This document shows positions 1 through 13,039 of a stretch of 64,000 bases of DNA, piece after piece. Numbering within the stretch: position 1 is the stretch's first letter; each line of letters begins with the position of its first letter. The translations under genes were made by a program, and so were the position numbers. A model generated the notes under the pieces. That model did not search any database, was not told the DNA's origin, and saw only the letters and a program-made list of their open reading frames with translations. Source of the DNA: Desmodus rotundus (taxonomy: Eukaryota; Chordata; Mammalia; Chiroptera; Phyllostomidae); contig NC_071397.1 in the NCBI RefSeq assembly GCF_022682495.2, positions 7,097,082-7,161,081 on the forward strand. The letters run 5' to 3'.

Positions 1-59
1 ACATTGCAAGGATAGCACAAGAGCATATGTACACCACACCTAGATTCCCCTATGTTCCC

Positions 60-1532
60 CTAGTGTACATTTGTCACAACTAATGAACCGATATTGGTAT
101 ATTATTACAAACTTTGCTGAAGTGTCCTTGGTTTTTATATAATGCCTTCCTCTTTCCAGCTTCACTAAGACATACTTGACATACACCACATGCAAGTTTA
201 AAATGTACCATGTGATGACTCGATACACGAGCATGCTGTGAAATGAGTGCCACAGTAACACTCCTTAGCATGTCTATCGCCTCACGCAATTACTATTTCT
301 CCTGTGGTAATAGCATTTCAGTATATTCCCTTAACGACTTACGTACACACAGGGGCTGGCAGAAGTAAGACCTGCTAGAGTGCGGTCCGTAGGGTAATAA
401 TACAGGAGTAATAGTTCATAGTTTCAATTTGAACATTTCGCCTAAAATGTCATACGGTGTACTTGCATGGGATATTGTTCTGTTACAGAATTGCGTCCTT
501 ATGATTTTGAGATTTAAAAAGGGGCTTTATTTGTGCCGGACCCTGCATAACACACCAGTGTTAACTACAGTAACCATGCTGTACCTTAGATCCCCACAAT
601 GTACTCATCTTGTAACTGGAAGTTGGGACCCTTTGGCCAATACCTCCCAATATTCCCTACCCACAGTCCCTGGCCACCACCATTCTAGTCTTTGTTTTCA
701 TGAGTTCGGTTTTTTGGATTACACATACAAAACATATGGTATTTGTCTTTCTCTGTCTGGCTTAGTTCACTTAGCATCAAGCTCTCGAGGTCCATCCAAG
801 CTGTCACAAAGGGCAGGGTTTCCTTCTTTCTCCCGGCCGCACTACAGTCTTGGGTGTGTGTGTGCACACATCTTCTTTATCCATTCACCTGCCGATGGAT
901 ACCTGGGTTTTCCCATGCTTCGGCTGCAGGGACCGTGGGAGTGCCGGTATCTCTCGGAGAGAGTGCTTTCGCTCCCATCAGGTACACACTCAGCAATGGG
1001 ATTATTGGGTCGTACGGCTGCTTTATTTTCAATTTGCTAAGCAAACTCCACACTGTTCCCTAGGGTGGATGCACCGGTGTATACTCCCACCACAGTGCAC
1101 AGGGATGCCCTTCACGCCACATCCTCTACAGCACTTGTAACCGCTTGTCTTTTTGGTAACAGCTATCCCAACAGGTGTAAGGAGATGATGCCTCACTGAG
1201 GTTTTGCATTGCATTTCACTGATGATGAAAGATGGTGAACACCTTTTCATGTACCTTGGCCATTTGTCATCATCTTTGGAAAAATTTCTACTTAAGTCTC
1301 CTGCCCATTTTTAATTTTTGCTATATTAACAATATTAAGGAATTTTTGATATATTTTAGATATCAACTCCTTCCTGATAGGTTGGAAATGAGTTGCTTTC
1401 CACTTTGTTGATTGCTTCTTTTTGCTATAGATGGAATTCGATGCAGTCCTACTTGCTGATTTTTGCATTGTTGCATGAGCTTTTGGTTTCAGATCCAAAA
1501 AAAATTGTTATCAAGACTAATGTTGAATTAGT
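60..1532 (-). repeat. Ancient L1 3' region, antisense
   Basis: Reading + strand, the block matches the reverse complement of the 3' UTR and 3' end of mammalian L1M-type elements. It contains the antisense of the 'ggatggatctggagagcatt' segment near 770-800, the 'primer' block around 950-1110 and the 'ctcctgcccatttttaattt' block near 1300. Open frames here, such as the 203-codon one at 429-1040, are chance openings in the antisense of L1 and not genes. The sequence is strongly diverged, which indicates an old insertion. The left edge is uncertain because the first few hundred bases match only weakly. Confidence 0.75.
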
Positions 1533-3560
1533 GTTTTGTGTTTCTTTGGATAAATCGCCAGAAGTGGAATCATTGGGTCATAAAGCAGGTCCATTTTTAA
1601 TCTTTTGAGGAAACTCCATACTGTTTTCCGTAGTGGCTGCACCAATCAGCATCCCCACCAAGAGTGCACTAAGGGGTTCCGTGATGGAATTGAATACTAG
1701 TTTGCTAGTATTCAAGGTTTTGTTGAGTATTCTCGCATCTATATTCAGAGACACCAGTCTGTAGTTTTCCCCTCCCCCTTCCCCATCCGCCTTCTTTTTG
1801 CAGTGTCCTGCTCTGGCTTAGGTATCACGGTAATACTGACGTCATAAAATTAGTTTGGGAGTGTTCCCACATCTTCAGTTTTTTTTAGAAGACTTCGAGA
1901 AAGAACAGCGTTAGTTTTTAAATGTTCGGTAGAGTTCACCAGTGAAACCATCTGGTCTTGGACTTTTCTTGGTTGGGAGGTGTTTGATTACAGATTCAAT
2001 GTCCTTATTTGTTATTGTTCTGTTCACATTTTCTGTTTCTTCATGATTCAGTCTCGGTAAGTTGCATGTTTCTAGGAATTTATCCATTTCTGTAGGTTAT
2101 CCAAGTTTTCTGGCATATAATGTTCACAGTCTTTTATAATCCTCTGTATTTCTGTGTGTTAATTGTAACGCCTCTTCTTTCAGCTATGAAACATGAAGTT
2201 ACATGAAGTTACTATGACTTCATGTAGTTGGGTCTTGTCGCTTAGTTGAGCTACAGGTTTGTCAATTTTATGGGGTTTTTTTTTTCAAAAACACAGCTCA
2301 TAATTTCATTGATCTTTTTGTGGTTTTTCTGGTCACTATTTTGTTTATTTCTACTCTGATCTTTGTCATTTCCTTTCTTCATCTTTTGGGCTTAGTCCCT
2401 TTTTCCAGTTTCGTGAGGCACAGACTCAGGTTGTTTGTGAGCTTTGTTTTTCTTAACATAGGCATGTATAGCTACGAACTTCCATCCTAGAACTGCTTTG
2501 GTTGAATTTCATAAGTTTCGGCACGTTGTATTCCCATTTTTGTTTGTTTCAAGGTATATTTTATTTCCCTTTTGATTTCTTTCTTGACCCGTTGGGTTTT
2601 TTTAAGAATGTGCTGTTTAATTTCAACACAGTTGTGAATTCTTTAGTTTTCCTACTGCTACTGATTTCTAGTTTCATACCATTGTGGCTATTAAAAAATA
2701 CTTGGTTTGGTTTTAATATTATTAGATTTGCTCAAGTTTGTTTTGTGACCTCACGTATGATTTACACTGGAGAATGTTCCATTTCTGCTCGAGAAGGCGG
2801 CATATGCTGCTACCGATGGGTGGGATGTTCTGCATCTGCTAAATGCATTTATTCTACGGCACAGCTCACGTCCAATGTCTCCTCATTGATTTTCTGTGTG
2901 GGTGAACCATCCAATGTTGAGAGTGGAGTATTGAATTCCACTGCTACTATCATATATTCATCTCTTCCTCTCTTCAGAACTGTTAGTATCCACTCAATAT
3001 ATTTAGGTGCTCCCTATGTTGGATGCATATATATTTACAGCTGTTACACCCACAGGATGAATTGACTTTTTATCACTATACAATGACTTTCTTTGCCTAC
3101 TGTTACAGTTTTTGGCTTAAAGTCTATTTTGTCTGATGTAAGTATAGCTACTCTTGCTTTCTTTTGGTTTGTTTTTTGCAGGAAATACATTTTCCTATCC
3201 CTTCACTTTCAGTCTGTGTGTGGCCTTGAAGCTGAAGTGACTTTCTCATAGGCAGCCTATACTTGGCTCTTGTCTTCTAATTCATTCAGTCACTCTTTGC
3301 CTTGTGATTGGAGAATTTAACCCATTTACATTTAAAGCAACTATTGATAGGTAAGGACTTACTAATGCCTTCTTATTTCATTGTTTTCTGGCTATCTTAC
3401 AGTTTATGTGTTCCTTTGTCTTCTTTTGCTGTCTCTCTTCGGAAACTGATGCTTTTTCCCTGCAGTATTCTTGGATTCCTTCTCTTTATCTTTTGTGCAT
3501 CTAATATTGGCTTTTGTTTTGTGTTTACCACAAGGCTTAAAGAAAATGCCTCATAGGTGT
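1533..3560 (-). repeat. Ancient L1 fragment, antisense (3' piece plus ORF2 reverse transcriptase remnant)
   Basis: From 1533 to about 1680 a second copy of the L1 3' block appears ('gaatcattgggtcata', 'gcaccaatcagcatccccac'). From about 1681 to 3560 the sequence matches the antisense of the L1 ORF2 reverse-transcriptase region, for example around 1715-1770, 1985-2110 and 2240-2330. The jump at about 1680 implies a large internal deletion of the ORF2 C-terminus or two separate insertions. Stops and indels are frequent, so no functional ORF2 is left. The 187-codon frame on + (2502-3065) is a shadow. Confidence 0.75.
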
Positions 3561-5627
3561 AACAGTGTATTTTAAGCTGATAACGACCTTGGTCGCATGG
3601 AAAAACTGTACCATTTACCCCTCACCCCACGTTTTGTGTTTTTGATGCCACAGTTTCTCTCTCCTTATATCATATATTTATTAATAAATAACTGTAACTA
3701 GAGTTATGTTTAATACCTTTGTCCTTTAACCTTTATCCTAGAGTTAAGTGATTAACACATCACCATATCACAGCATTAGAGTGTTTGGAATTTGACATAT
3801 ACTTACCTTTACCAGTATTTTTATATTTTCATATACCTTTTGTTACTAATTATTATTACCCTTTTCATTTCGACATGAAGAACTCTTTTCAGAAAAATTT
3901 AAAGGACTTAGCACAGGGAGTGACCAAAAAGGCATTACTCCTGTGCGGTTCAACTTTCCACATTGAGAGGCTTAATAATTTTTCTCCATGTGAAGATTTT
4001 TGGAGCTGGAACTACTATGGTACATTTAGGGGAACAATTAAGAATCTTTCTGCGCAACAGAATTTGCCACAATGATCAAGCAACGTCCCATTAGCAACAT
4101 AATTTGGATATATTGTATTTCTCAGCCATAATGTCTCTAGGCAAATGAAGCCTATATCTTCAAGTGTTAAACCTTAAACATTTTTTATAGAAAACTTTCT
4201 AAAATATTTAGGCATTCTGTGTCTTGAAAAGCAAAGAACCCAGAGCACAAATTAGCCTTTCATCTCGAGCTAGCTAAGCCTATGAAAAGCGAGTACCACA
4301 GTGTGCTACACTGTCACCTGCTGATTGTTATGTCTACTTTTTATAATTAAACCTTCTTTCTCACTGCCTGTGTCCTGCCTCTGAGCCTCTTCCCTGCATC
4401 TGCTGTGGGATAGAAAAGCAGATGGTAAAACTTCACAGAGTGCTGTGCAGAATAAAAAGCATCTATAGAACACCTGTGTATACTCTATGGCTATTTGTTA
4501 CTGTAATATAACAAGTAATTACTGTAAACGGGCCAAATTTGTCTCCAGTCCCTTTTTTTCTAGGGCCCTGTATCCCAGTTCAAACTGACGCCCCCTCTCC
4601 ATCGGGCACTGGGCAATTCCATATGCTTCTAGTCTCATCTGTCCTAAGGGAAGATACTAACTAAAAATAGGGAATAAAAATGGTGGATTAAGGACCTTTG
4701 AAAATTCACTCTTCTGTAGGAACAACCACAGAGGAAAAGCTGTCAAAATCATTAACAATGGTTTGATCGGATGACATCTGCAACGCAGAAATCTTCCTCC
4801 GTTTGCAAAATGCATTTTCTCTGTAAATTTAAATGATAAAGCTAAGATATTTTGTCATTTCTTATCTTTTAATGTTCTCATGAATAAAACAAAAATAAAG
4901 CTTCTACCCTCTTGGAGATTATAAACTGAAGTATTACTCCACACACATCACATTTACATGTTAGAAGAAATGCAAACCATTCATTTAGTTCTTAACTTTT
5001 ATGAATATTTACTTGTTAAACTAGACCCCAAGTAGAAGGCTACTTGGAAGTATCTGCATAAAATGAGACTTCATTTTATTCACCTACATAAGAAGGTTTT
5101 AAGAATCTCCTTATACAATTATACACCCAAGTAACCAACAAAAATTATTATTGTGATGATAATTTAGTTCACTGAACCAAACGAAGGATATTACAGTCCC
5201 TCAGATATAAAGACACGACATAGTTGGAAAAAAACAACAAAGTAGTAAGATCATGGATTTTAAAATTGGTGTCACTAGTGACACCAGATCTACTAACTAC
5301 TTTTTGCCCAACAGAAGGATCCCTTCTCAGGTATTTCTGAAAAGCAGATATCCGCACTGTGCCCCAGCGGCGGTCCGACCCCTAGAGTCAGAGAATCCCG
5401 GTGGGGCTGCCTTCACTTTTGAGAAAAGAGGGGCAGATGAGGGGGTGCCTTGAAAGACCATGTAGTTTAGTCTTAGAAAAATTCAGAACCCCAGGAAAAT
5501 ATGTGTTTATATTTTTAAAAAACTGTGTACTGGAACAAAAAACAAATTAGTTCACTCAGAAAACACAAATAAAGCGAACAATTAGTACTAAAAGCAGAAT
5601 TTTTAAGCAGATAGAAATCATATTATA
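3561..5627. other. Intronic stretch without recognised gene
   Basis: AT-rich intronic DNA with no exon, RNA gene or confident repeat. The only notable structure is a perfect 20-bp palindrome at 5267-5286. Confidence 0.5.
5267..5286. repeat. Perfect 20-bp palindrome
   Basis: TGGTGTCACTAGTGACACCA equals its own reverse complement and is centred on CTAG. It could be a chance hairpin or a binding site for a dimeric protein. No associated element was identified. Confidence 0.8.
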
Positions 5628-5820
5628 GCCCTGGCCGGACAACTCAGTTGGTTAGAGAGTTACCATAACATGTGAAGGTTGCAGGTTCGATCGATCTCTG
5701 GTCAGGGCAATGCAAGAATTAATGAATGAAGACATAAATAAGTGGAACAAATCAATCTCTCTCTCCCCCCTCCTTTCTCTCTCTCTCTAAAATCAATAAA
5801 TAAAAAGAATTAAAAATAAA
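5628..5820 (+). repeat. tRNA-derived SINE (bat VES type)
   Basis: The head 'gccctggccgg' is followed by a degenerate internal Pol III promoter (box A near 'actcagttggttagagag', box B near 'ggttcgatcgatctctg'), the 'ggtcagggca' linker, a TCTC-rich stretch (5755-5791) and an A-rich end 'aaaatcaataaataaa'. The middle linker is shorter than in the copy at 37341. This family is typical of bats and is the main basis for assigning the organism. Confidence 0.88.
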
Positions 5821-8800
5821 GTAAATGATATTTATGTTTAACTTCACCAAAATTCTTTGCTTCATGTCAACAAGACTAATCTGGAATAGAATTATCAAAA
5901 TAAGACCTGCACTTTATATATACGGTTACTCTGTTTCTCCAGGATATCTAGACTGAAAACAACCTGCACATCCAAAACAGGCCCTTGTCGGAAAAATTAA
6001 ACTGCAAATGTGGATTAAGTGGTACCTGACACGTTTGGGATCATCACTGAAAGCTTTCGCAAGCACCTGCGGGCATACTGTCTACTGGAGGCAGATCATA
6101 AATAAAAGGCCCATAGGCCAAGCGCAGCTGGCAGAGTGCTGTGTTTGGCCAGCGGTGTCTTTTCTTCCTCCCTTGTTCTCAGTTAGATCTGATTGCTCCC
6201 GGCTCCTGGGACCTGTGTTCCCCAGTTCAGGCACAGATACCACCGCTCCCTCCTGCCCTCGTGGCTCACTTCAGTTTAGCTGCCGGCCCTCTGTGCACTT
6301 TTAAGTTTTGAAACCCCTGGTACAAAGTAACTCAGATAAATGCTGAAGGAATAACACTATGATTTTAAAAGGTAAACTAAATATAGACATGGAAAAATCC
6401 TTCCGATTTTGAAATGTCATAGGCAACGTCCTCACGCCAACAACCACCCAAGAAACAGACGGAACATCTCTCGCAATCATTGCTCACGTTTCTTAGAAAA
6501 TATGATAGAAAACAAGAATGTTGGGCTTTCTTCTCAAATAGCCACTTGGGCACAATCAGGACACCCACGCTCGGATGTGTCACAAAAACCAGAGCAGCAA
6601 CCGCCTGTCTCAAATGATGTGTAAACTCCTCCTTGGATATGGGCACTAAGAAGAAGGACCTTTGGGGGTTCTCTGCTGCTCTGAGATTCTCGGGGACTTG
6701 TTCACAGTCTTGTCTCAACTACTTCAAACCAAACTTTGCGAGAGGCAAACACATCACGGGGCACACAATTCAAACCCCCTCTCGAAAGTATCCTCGTTCT
6801 TAAGCACACTAAACAGCTTCACGTCCATAAGTTCATGGACCAAATCCAGGCCACAGACTCTCTGAATGAGGCTGTTCATTACTTCCCAAATTCCTGAAGA
6901 AAACATTTTGCCTTAGTATTAATAATAAGCAGCTTAAATCTGCACACAAAACAGAAATGTAGGAAACTTCAATAGAAGCAAATGGCCTCTTCTGAACACA
7001 GTCCAGTTCTGAAATACGTTTCAGTTTGAAGTCCAATGTACTGCATTACAATACGAAGGCTACATTTTTATCTTATTTACATTATGGGAAATGCATTTAC
7101 TGTATGGCATTTCTGACAGACATTTTTCTGTGACCCTTGAGAATAAACAGTTAAATTCATTAAATACAGAATCATTTTCAGATGACCATCTAAGGTGGCA
7201 ACTAAAATGAAACAACAGGTATTTTATACAATGGGATGGAAAAATTCATTGTCTGTAGAAATTTACTTGGGCACAGTCTTGCATAAAGGCTGAACTTATT
7301 ATTTTGTGTTTCTTTTCTAGGGATACAAAAGAAAATAGAAAATAACATTGTAACACTGAGTTCTCCGTCAGCACACCGATCAACCACATCCTTAAAGCAC
7401 CCATTGCATTACAGTAGAAGCCTGGCATTGCAAGGTGAGACAAAATAATTAGCAAGATAAATAGTTTAAGTATATGAGGATGTGCCTGTATATTATATTA
7501 TGCCTATATAATTTTCTAATTTGTACATTATCTATCACCAAAAAAGCAGAGTTATAAATGTGTCTTGTGAAGAGAGAGAGAATTTATAGAAAGTCCTCTC
7601 CAAGGAGTTCTCATTAGAAAAAGGTAAAGTGAGAAAACTGTATTTCCCTGGGGATTTGATCCTTTTCCTCACAAGGCAGGATGGAGCTTCTGGGCCCTTC
7701 AGCCAGCTGAGTAGGTAGCAGCAGAGATCCAGGAACCCAGGCTAAGCAGTGGGGACTAAAGGGCTTACACTATGGGAGGGAGCTGTGCGAGAGGTTTGAG
7801 AGAGTGGAACAGAGAGCTGCAGGGTGGCAGGGAGGGCGGCAGGTGGGTGCCACGGTGTGGAGGATGCTGAGAGACGCAGCAAGAGGTTTGCAACACATTA
7901 AAAATGCACTTCTCTACCCCTTGTGTTCCGCTGAGAGCCTGAACCCACCCTGACCTTTGTGTATCTTCCAAAGTGACCAAGTACGCAGACTAGACCACAT
8001 GGAGCTCTAGTTTATATCTGAGTTACAAGCCTTTCTCTTTACACCTCCAGTCTCGAGCACATTTGCAAAATAAGACCTTCTAACGATTTCAATTTTACAT
8101 GAAACGGAAAACATTTTTCACATTCTTGGGAATCAATCACACTTTGATTTCAATGGACAATAACCAAGGGGGGGAATTGCCCTTTGGAAGAGAAAGGTAA
8201 GTTATAAATACATGTCATGAAATTACTAATCATTCTCACTGTGGCTTTAGTTGTATCATGGATACACAGTGATTTAATGAGATTCAAGAGCTGAGAGTCT
8301 GGAGTAGAAAGATGTGACTTGATTCTCATCGCTCATGAAGGAATGAGGAGAAAGGAGAAGAAAATGAGGCAGCAGGTACGGGCCATGTCATCATTTCGCT
8401 GACTGCTGAGCTGAGTGACGTCAAGGTCATCCTGCAGGCCATGCGGAATCGCTGAAGAGCTTATACAGAGGGGTGGCGGCCAGGCGGTGACTAGGAGTCA
8501 CCAGAAGGGCACGCAAGCAGGGGTGGGAGGCCAGTCGTGGCTGGGCAGGCATCACGCGAGGGGCCTCCTGGGAGCGCTCCATGGAGAGTTAATGAGGAGA
8601 GCAGGAGGAGACAGGGCTCACAAAACTTTGTGAGAAACCTCTCCTACTATCGGTTCACAGACAGTATAGATGAAATACCATCCTTCCAAAGTGCTGTTTA
8701 CAATATGGTCTTGATAAACTAAATGACCTCTGGTCTCAAAGCAGTCAATCCAAATTTGCACATCTACATTTTCCTGAAGCTCCTCAACCTCCGCTTCATC

Positions 8801-9082
8801 AAAACTGATCTTGTTATTTTTCCTCTCAAGTATATTCCTCCTCCTTCATTCTCTAGAGGATTTCTTCAGATAAAAAAACTAAGCTTTACAAAAGTTAACT
8901 AAGTCAAGGTCACATTTATTAAGTGATAAGACTAGAACCCAGGTTTATCTGGTTCCAAATATATTTTTCTACTACCTAATTAAGTTATAAAATGAACCTG
9001 ACCATCTTTTTAAAAGTTAATAATCCACTGTGTTCATTAGAATGATATACTGTTAAATATTTATTTAAGTATTTATTTATGA
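5821..9082. other. Intronic stretch without supported gene
   Basis: No exon or confident repeat was found. A minus-strand run (about 6377-7030) gives protein-like peptide pieces broken by stops and frame changes; this is discussed as a weak retrocopy candidate in the findings. The rest looks like ordinary intron. Confidence 0.45.
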
Positions 9083-9795
9083 CACATCAAGACACATCAT
9101 AATTAAATTACCCAAGATTAAAGAGAAGGAGAGAATCTTAAAAGCAGCAAGAGAAAAGGAGACAGTTACCTACAAAGGAATTCCCATTAGACTATCAGCT
9201 GACTTCTCCAAAGAAACCTTACAGGCAAGAAGGGGCTGGAAAGAAGTATTCCAAGTCATGAAAGGCAAGGACCTACATCCAAGATTACTCTATCCAGCAA
9301 AGCTATCATTTAGAATGGAAGGGCAGATAAAGTGCTTCCCAGATAAGATCAAGTTAAAGGAGTTCATGATCACCAAACCCTTATTACATGAAATGTTAAA
9401 GGGACTAAGAAAAAGAAGATGATCAAAACTATGAACAGTAAAATGACAACAAACTCACAACTACCAACAACGGAACCTAAAAACAAAAACAATAACAAAC
9501 TAAACAAACAACTAAAACAGGAACAGAATCACAGAAATGGAGATCACATGGGGGGTTATCAGTGGGGAGGGAGAGGGGGGGAGACAGGGGAAAAGGGTAC
9601 AGGGAATAAGTAGCACAACTGGTAGGTACAAAATAGGATGCATTAAGAATAGTACGGGAGATGGAGAAGCCAAAGAACGAGGGGAGGAGAATGCTGGTGG
9701 GATGGGAGGTACAAGGAAGAGGAGGAATAAAGGGGAGAAAAAATGGGACAACTGTAATAGCATAATCAATAACATATACTTTAAAAAATAAGGGC
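9083..9795 (+). mobile_element. HAL1 (half-L1) retrotransposon, 5'-truncated copy A
   Basis: The copy begins inside ORF1 at sequence matching the RNA-binding domain ('catcataattaaattacccaagatta'). It continues through the ORF1 C-terminal domain (LHPRLLYPAKLSFRMEGQIK-like coding, about 9270-9340) and then directly enters a non-coding 3' UTR with G-rich tracts (9549-9590) and the end 'actgtaatagcataatcaata' followed by an A-rich tail. No ORF2 follows ORF1, which defines a half-L1 element mobilised by L1 in trans. It retains 47 codons that are missing from the full-length copy at 58674. No convincing target-site duplication was seen. Confidence 0.85.
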
Positions 9796-11240
9796 TAATC
9801 AGGATAAATAGGTTAAGATTAATACAACAGACTAAGCTATATGCAATCAAGTTACTCGCTCCAATACTTTTCATTTGTTTTCTCTTAAAGCCACACCTTT
9901 GTTGCTCACATTGCGTGTAGTGAGCATCTTACAGGGATGCATGCAGTGTGCAGTTACAGTCCTTTCATCTGGGGTATCTTGATTTTCATTAGTTATATAC
10001 TAAAGTCCTGCTAAGCACTGGAGAATATCACTCACTACTAACTAGGGTGGCTAAAGCGAGGAGAGAAAACTAACAACGAAAAACACACTTACCACCCATT
10101 GGGAGAGAAGCAGAAGCGGGGTCTTTAACATCAGCACCTTAGTCACAAGGTTAACAGCACGGAAAACAGGAAAAAATGGCTAATAGTTTTCAGGGTTTTC
10201 CTCCTTAGGAGAGCCTTCAAAAGGAGAAAGTACCAGAGATGTGGCACTTTCCCTAGGGAAGGCAGACGTTGTAGGGCAGCGAAATAAAGGACTTGGATAT
10301 TAGCTTCAGTTTCCTCTGGTGCCTCATATCTAAAAACTCTCTTTCGTTCCACATTTGGAACCGAAGGATCACAGGGGCATTGCAACGTGTAATGACACCA
10401 AACATTCAGTGTCAAATTCGGGCTGCTGGAAGGCTCCTAAGATCTGAAGGGCAGGGAAGGGCAGAATCACTTCTCCAACTTCACACCTTGCTGACTGTTA
10501 AAGTAACAACAGAGGACTGTGAGGCTTCAGAAAAGAAATTCCAGAGAATGCCAGTAAGGGGGCGGGAGGGGGCTGGTTTCATAGACTTCTTGGGAAGAAA
10601 TGCACAGGAAACAGAAAAGCTCTGGAGTACAAAATGGGATACACTGGAATGAAAACCAGCTATTTGAAAGCAATTCCTCATATCCTTTCAAACAGTAGGC
10701 ACTGGTTCATTGATGTGGCCCATCATTACAACCTTGTTGTTTTCAGGGCGGCGTTGCAGGACTTGCGGGAGCGTATGCAATGGCTCTAATAGCTCTTCTT
10801 CACAAAGGTAACAAGAGGTAGGAGCCCACTCGTGAAGAGATATTAATCACATCGAGTGTGCTTGAGGTGAACAGGTCAAGTCAGTCACATTCACTGATAT
10901 CTACAGTGAGGACAACAGGACTCGAGGGTGGTGGGGGACAAGCTGTTACTTAAAAAAGAAAATAGAAGTTATCGTGCAAGAAACTCCTCATCTCTTCTCT
11001 CCACGCCCAACCTTCATCCCCACATGTATGAATTTATCTCCTCCTCTGCCTCATCCCTTCCTCCTCTTCTCTGGTACTAGAAGATTGGTCCTTCTCCCGC
11101 CCAAAGCTAGTCTCTTCTACCTAAATTGTAGATTGTACTCTCTCCTACCGCCCTGGGAACCTGCCCCACCAATAACTCCTCCCTTGTATTTTTGACTCTT
11201 TCTTTCTACTCATTGCTTCCTCCTTAGAAGACAAGTAGGT
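9796..11240. other. Intronic stretch without supported gene
   Basis: No recognisable repeat or gene. It contains a 61-bp exon-like interval at 10747-10807 (AG before, GT after, + strand), which is treated as a weak candidate only. The pyrimidine-rich run at 10985-11220 is unclassified. Confidence 0.45.
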
Positions 11241-12660
11241 GCAGGCTCAGCTTTCTCCTATTGTTGTAAACATTTTATTTTTGGTTATACAAGTAATTCG
11301 TAAATGCAGAAATACACTCTTGTTAAATTTTCTAAAATTACATGTCCATTAATTACCTGTAAGTCCCCCTTGAATATAATTCCCCTCCCCCATCCTCACA
11401 CTTTCACCACAGGTGATCACTACTATCCTTTTTCCATGAAAACTTGCGGACTTTTTTACACATAGCCGGGTATGTCTTCTACTCCTTTTAAGTAACTGGT
11501 TTAACACTCTGCGTATTGTTGGGCAGTTTGTTTTGTTCATTCAGCAATATGTCTCATCACATACAAAGATTCGTGTCATCCTTTTATACTCTAAGCCTGA
11601 ATAGTATTTCATAGTAGCTTACTCATACTTGTAATGGAAGAGTTCCTGCTTTACTAGTCTCCTACTTAATGTTACCAAAATTTTATTTTTCCAATTTAAG
11701 AAGGGAAAGATGTCTCTCATATTTCTAACGTTCATTTATCTGATCACAATGTGGTTAAGTATACTTTCATATTGATATTTCATAGTCATATTAAACATAA
11801 TTTTATGTGTTTATTCATTGATTATATTTTCTCTTCAAGGAACAGACTGTTCATGTCTTTTGACTAATTTTGTAACAGACTGTTTGTCTTTTTCTTGTTA
11901 ATTGGCAGGAGTTATTTCCCTTTTATAAATATTAATCCCATTACAGGTTGAATATTTTCCTCCACATAGTAGCTGACCTTTTAACGGTATTTATGGGGGC
12001 TTTTGTTGTCCAAATTTTTTTGATCAAGTCACATTTATTGTTTTGCATTTTGTGTGGTTAAGATGGCCTTCTATTTCCAACAATCATAAACATGTTTCCC
12101 ATTTCCTCCTATTTATTGCTTTTTCAAATAATTCGTTATTTAATTCATCTTATGTTTATTTTTTGTCAGTGGCATGAGTCAGAACCAGCTTTGTTTTTGC
12201 TCAGTTGAGAGCTAGTTCTCCCAGCGCCGTTTATCAAATGGCCCATCGCTCTTCAGCTCACTTAAAATGCTGCCTTCACCATAAACCAAATTCTCCCTTA
12301 TACAGGGTGGGCAAAACTAGGTTTACAGTTGTTCATGTGGAAAATAATACAATAATTTGTAAGTACCAATAAAAGAACAAACCCTGTGTTTCACATACTC
12401 ACAACTATAGACCTACTTTTGCCCCTCCCTGTAAATGAGACTCTTTCTGAAATATCCATTCCACCCTATTAATTTATTTGCCCATTCCTGTACCAACACC
12501 ACGCTATTTCCATTATCACAGATTCCCAATATGGTTTCATATCCGGTAGGCCAGGACTTCACATATTTGTTCTTCTACGAAATCGTCTTGGCTACGCTTG
12601 CACATTTCTTTTCTTTGTGAATTTTAAAATAAGTTTTTTCAAGTTCCAATTCTTCTAATT
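11241..12660 (-). repeat. Ancient L1 3' UTR fragment, antisense
   Basis: The + strand matches the antisense of an L1M 3' region. Landmarks are 'agctagttctcccagcgccgtttatcaaatg' (about 12208-12240, the 'cagcaccatttattgaa' block), 'cccattcctgtaccaacaccacgctatt' (12481-12508) and 'atttgttcttctac..aatcgtcttggctacgcttgcacat' (12562-12606). It is interrupted by the mariner MITE at 12301-12433. The left boundary is uncertain. Confidence 0.7.
12301..12433 (+). mobile_element. Mariner-type MITE, copy 1
   Basis: A 133-bp element with terminal inverted repeats of about 30 bp. The left end TACAGGGTGGGCAAAACTAG pairs with the reverse complement of the right end (TACAGGGAGGGGCAAAAGTAG). TA dinucleotides at both ends fit Tc1/mariner target duplication. 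The interior is AT-rich and non-coding, so the element is non-autonomous. It lies within an antisense L1 fragment and is therefore younger than that L1. A second copy is at 34876-35003. Confidence 0.85.
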
Positions 12661-13039
12661 TATTTGACCACAGAACTCATTTTTTCAGAGATCACTGTTC
12701 AAAAGAACGCACTTCAGCGGTACATTGGCTTCGGTTGTATCTGGCCCGAAGTTTATTTTGATTGGTCAGTCTCGTGTTGACCCGCTCATGCTTTCAAAAA
12801 CGGTTTGACGCCCACCTGTGAGCTGAAAGTAAATAATGACTGTGCAACGGGGTGCGTGTCTGTGTGTGGGGGGCGGTGGGGGAGGTTGTCTTTGCTTTCC
12901 CAAATGGCAACAACTGGCTGGGGCCAAGTGGTGACTGCTCCTTTTATTTACATGGGCCCTAAGTCCAAGTTCTCAAGTTTCTGAACTTGGCCCATTTCGC
13001 TTATTTGTGCTATTTGCCTAGACCCTAGGCAGCCTTTGC

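Noticed and set aside
429..1040. 203-codon + strand open frame
   Set aside because: It lies wholly in the antisense of an old L1 3' region; the peptide matches no protein and reflects reverse L1 sequence.
2502..3065. 187-codon + strand open frame, hydrophobic
   Set aside because: Antisense of the L1 ORF2 reverse-transcriptase region; the T-rich sequence gives a chance hydrophobic peptide.
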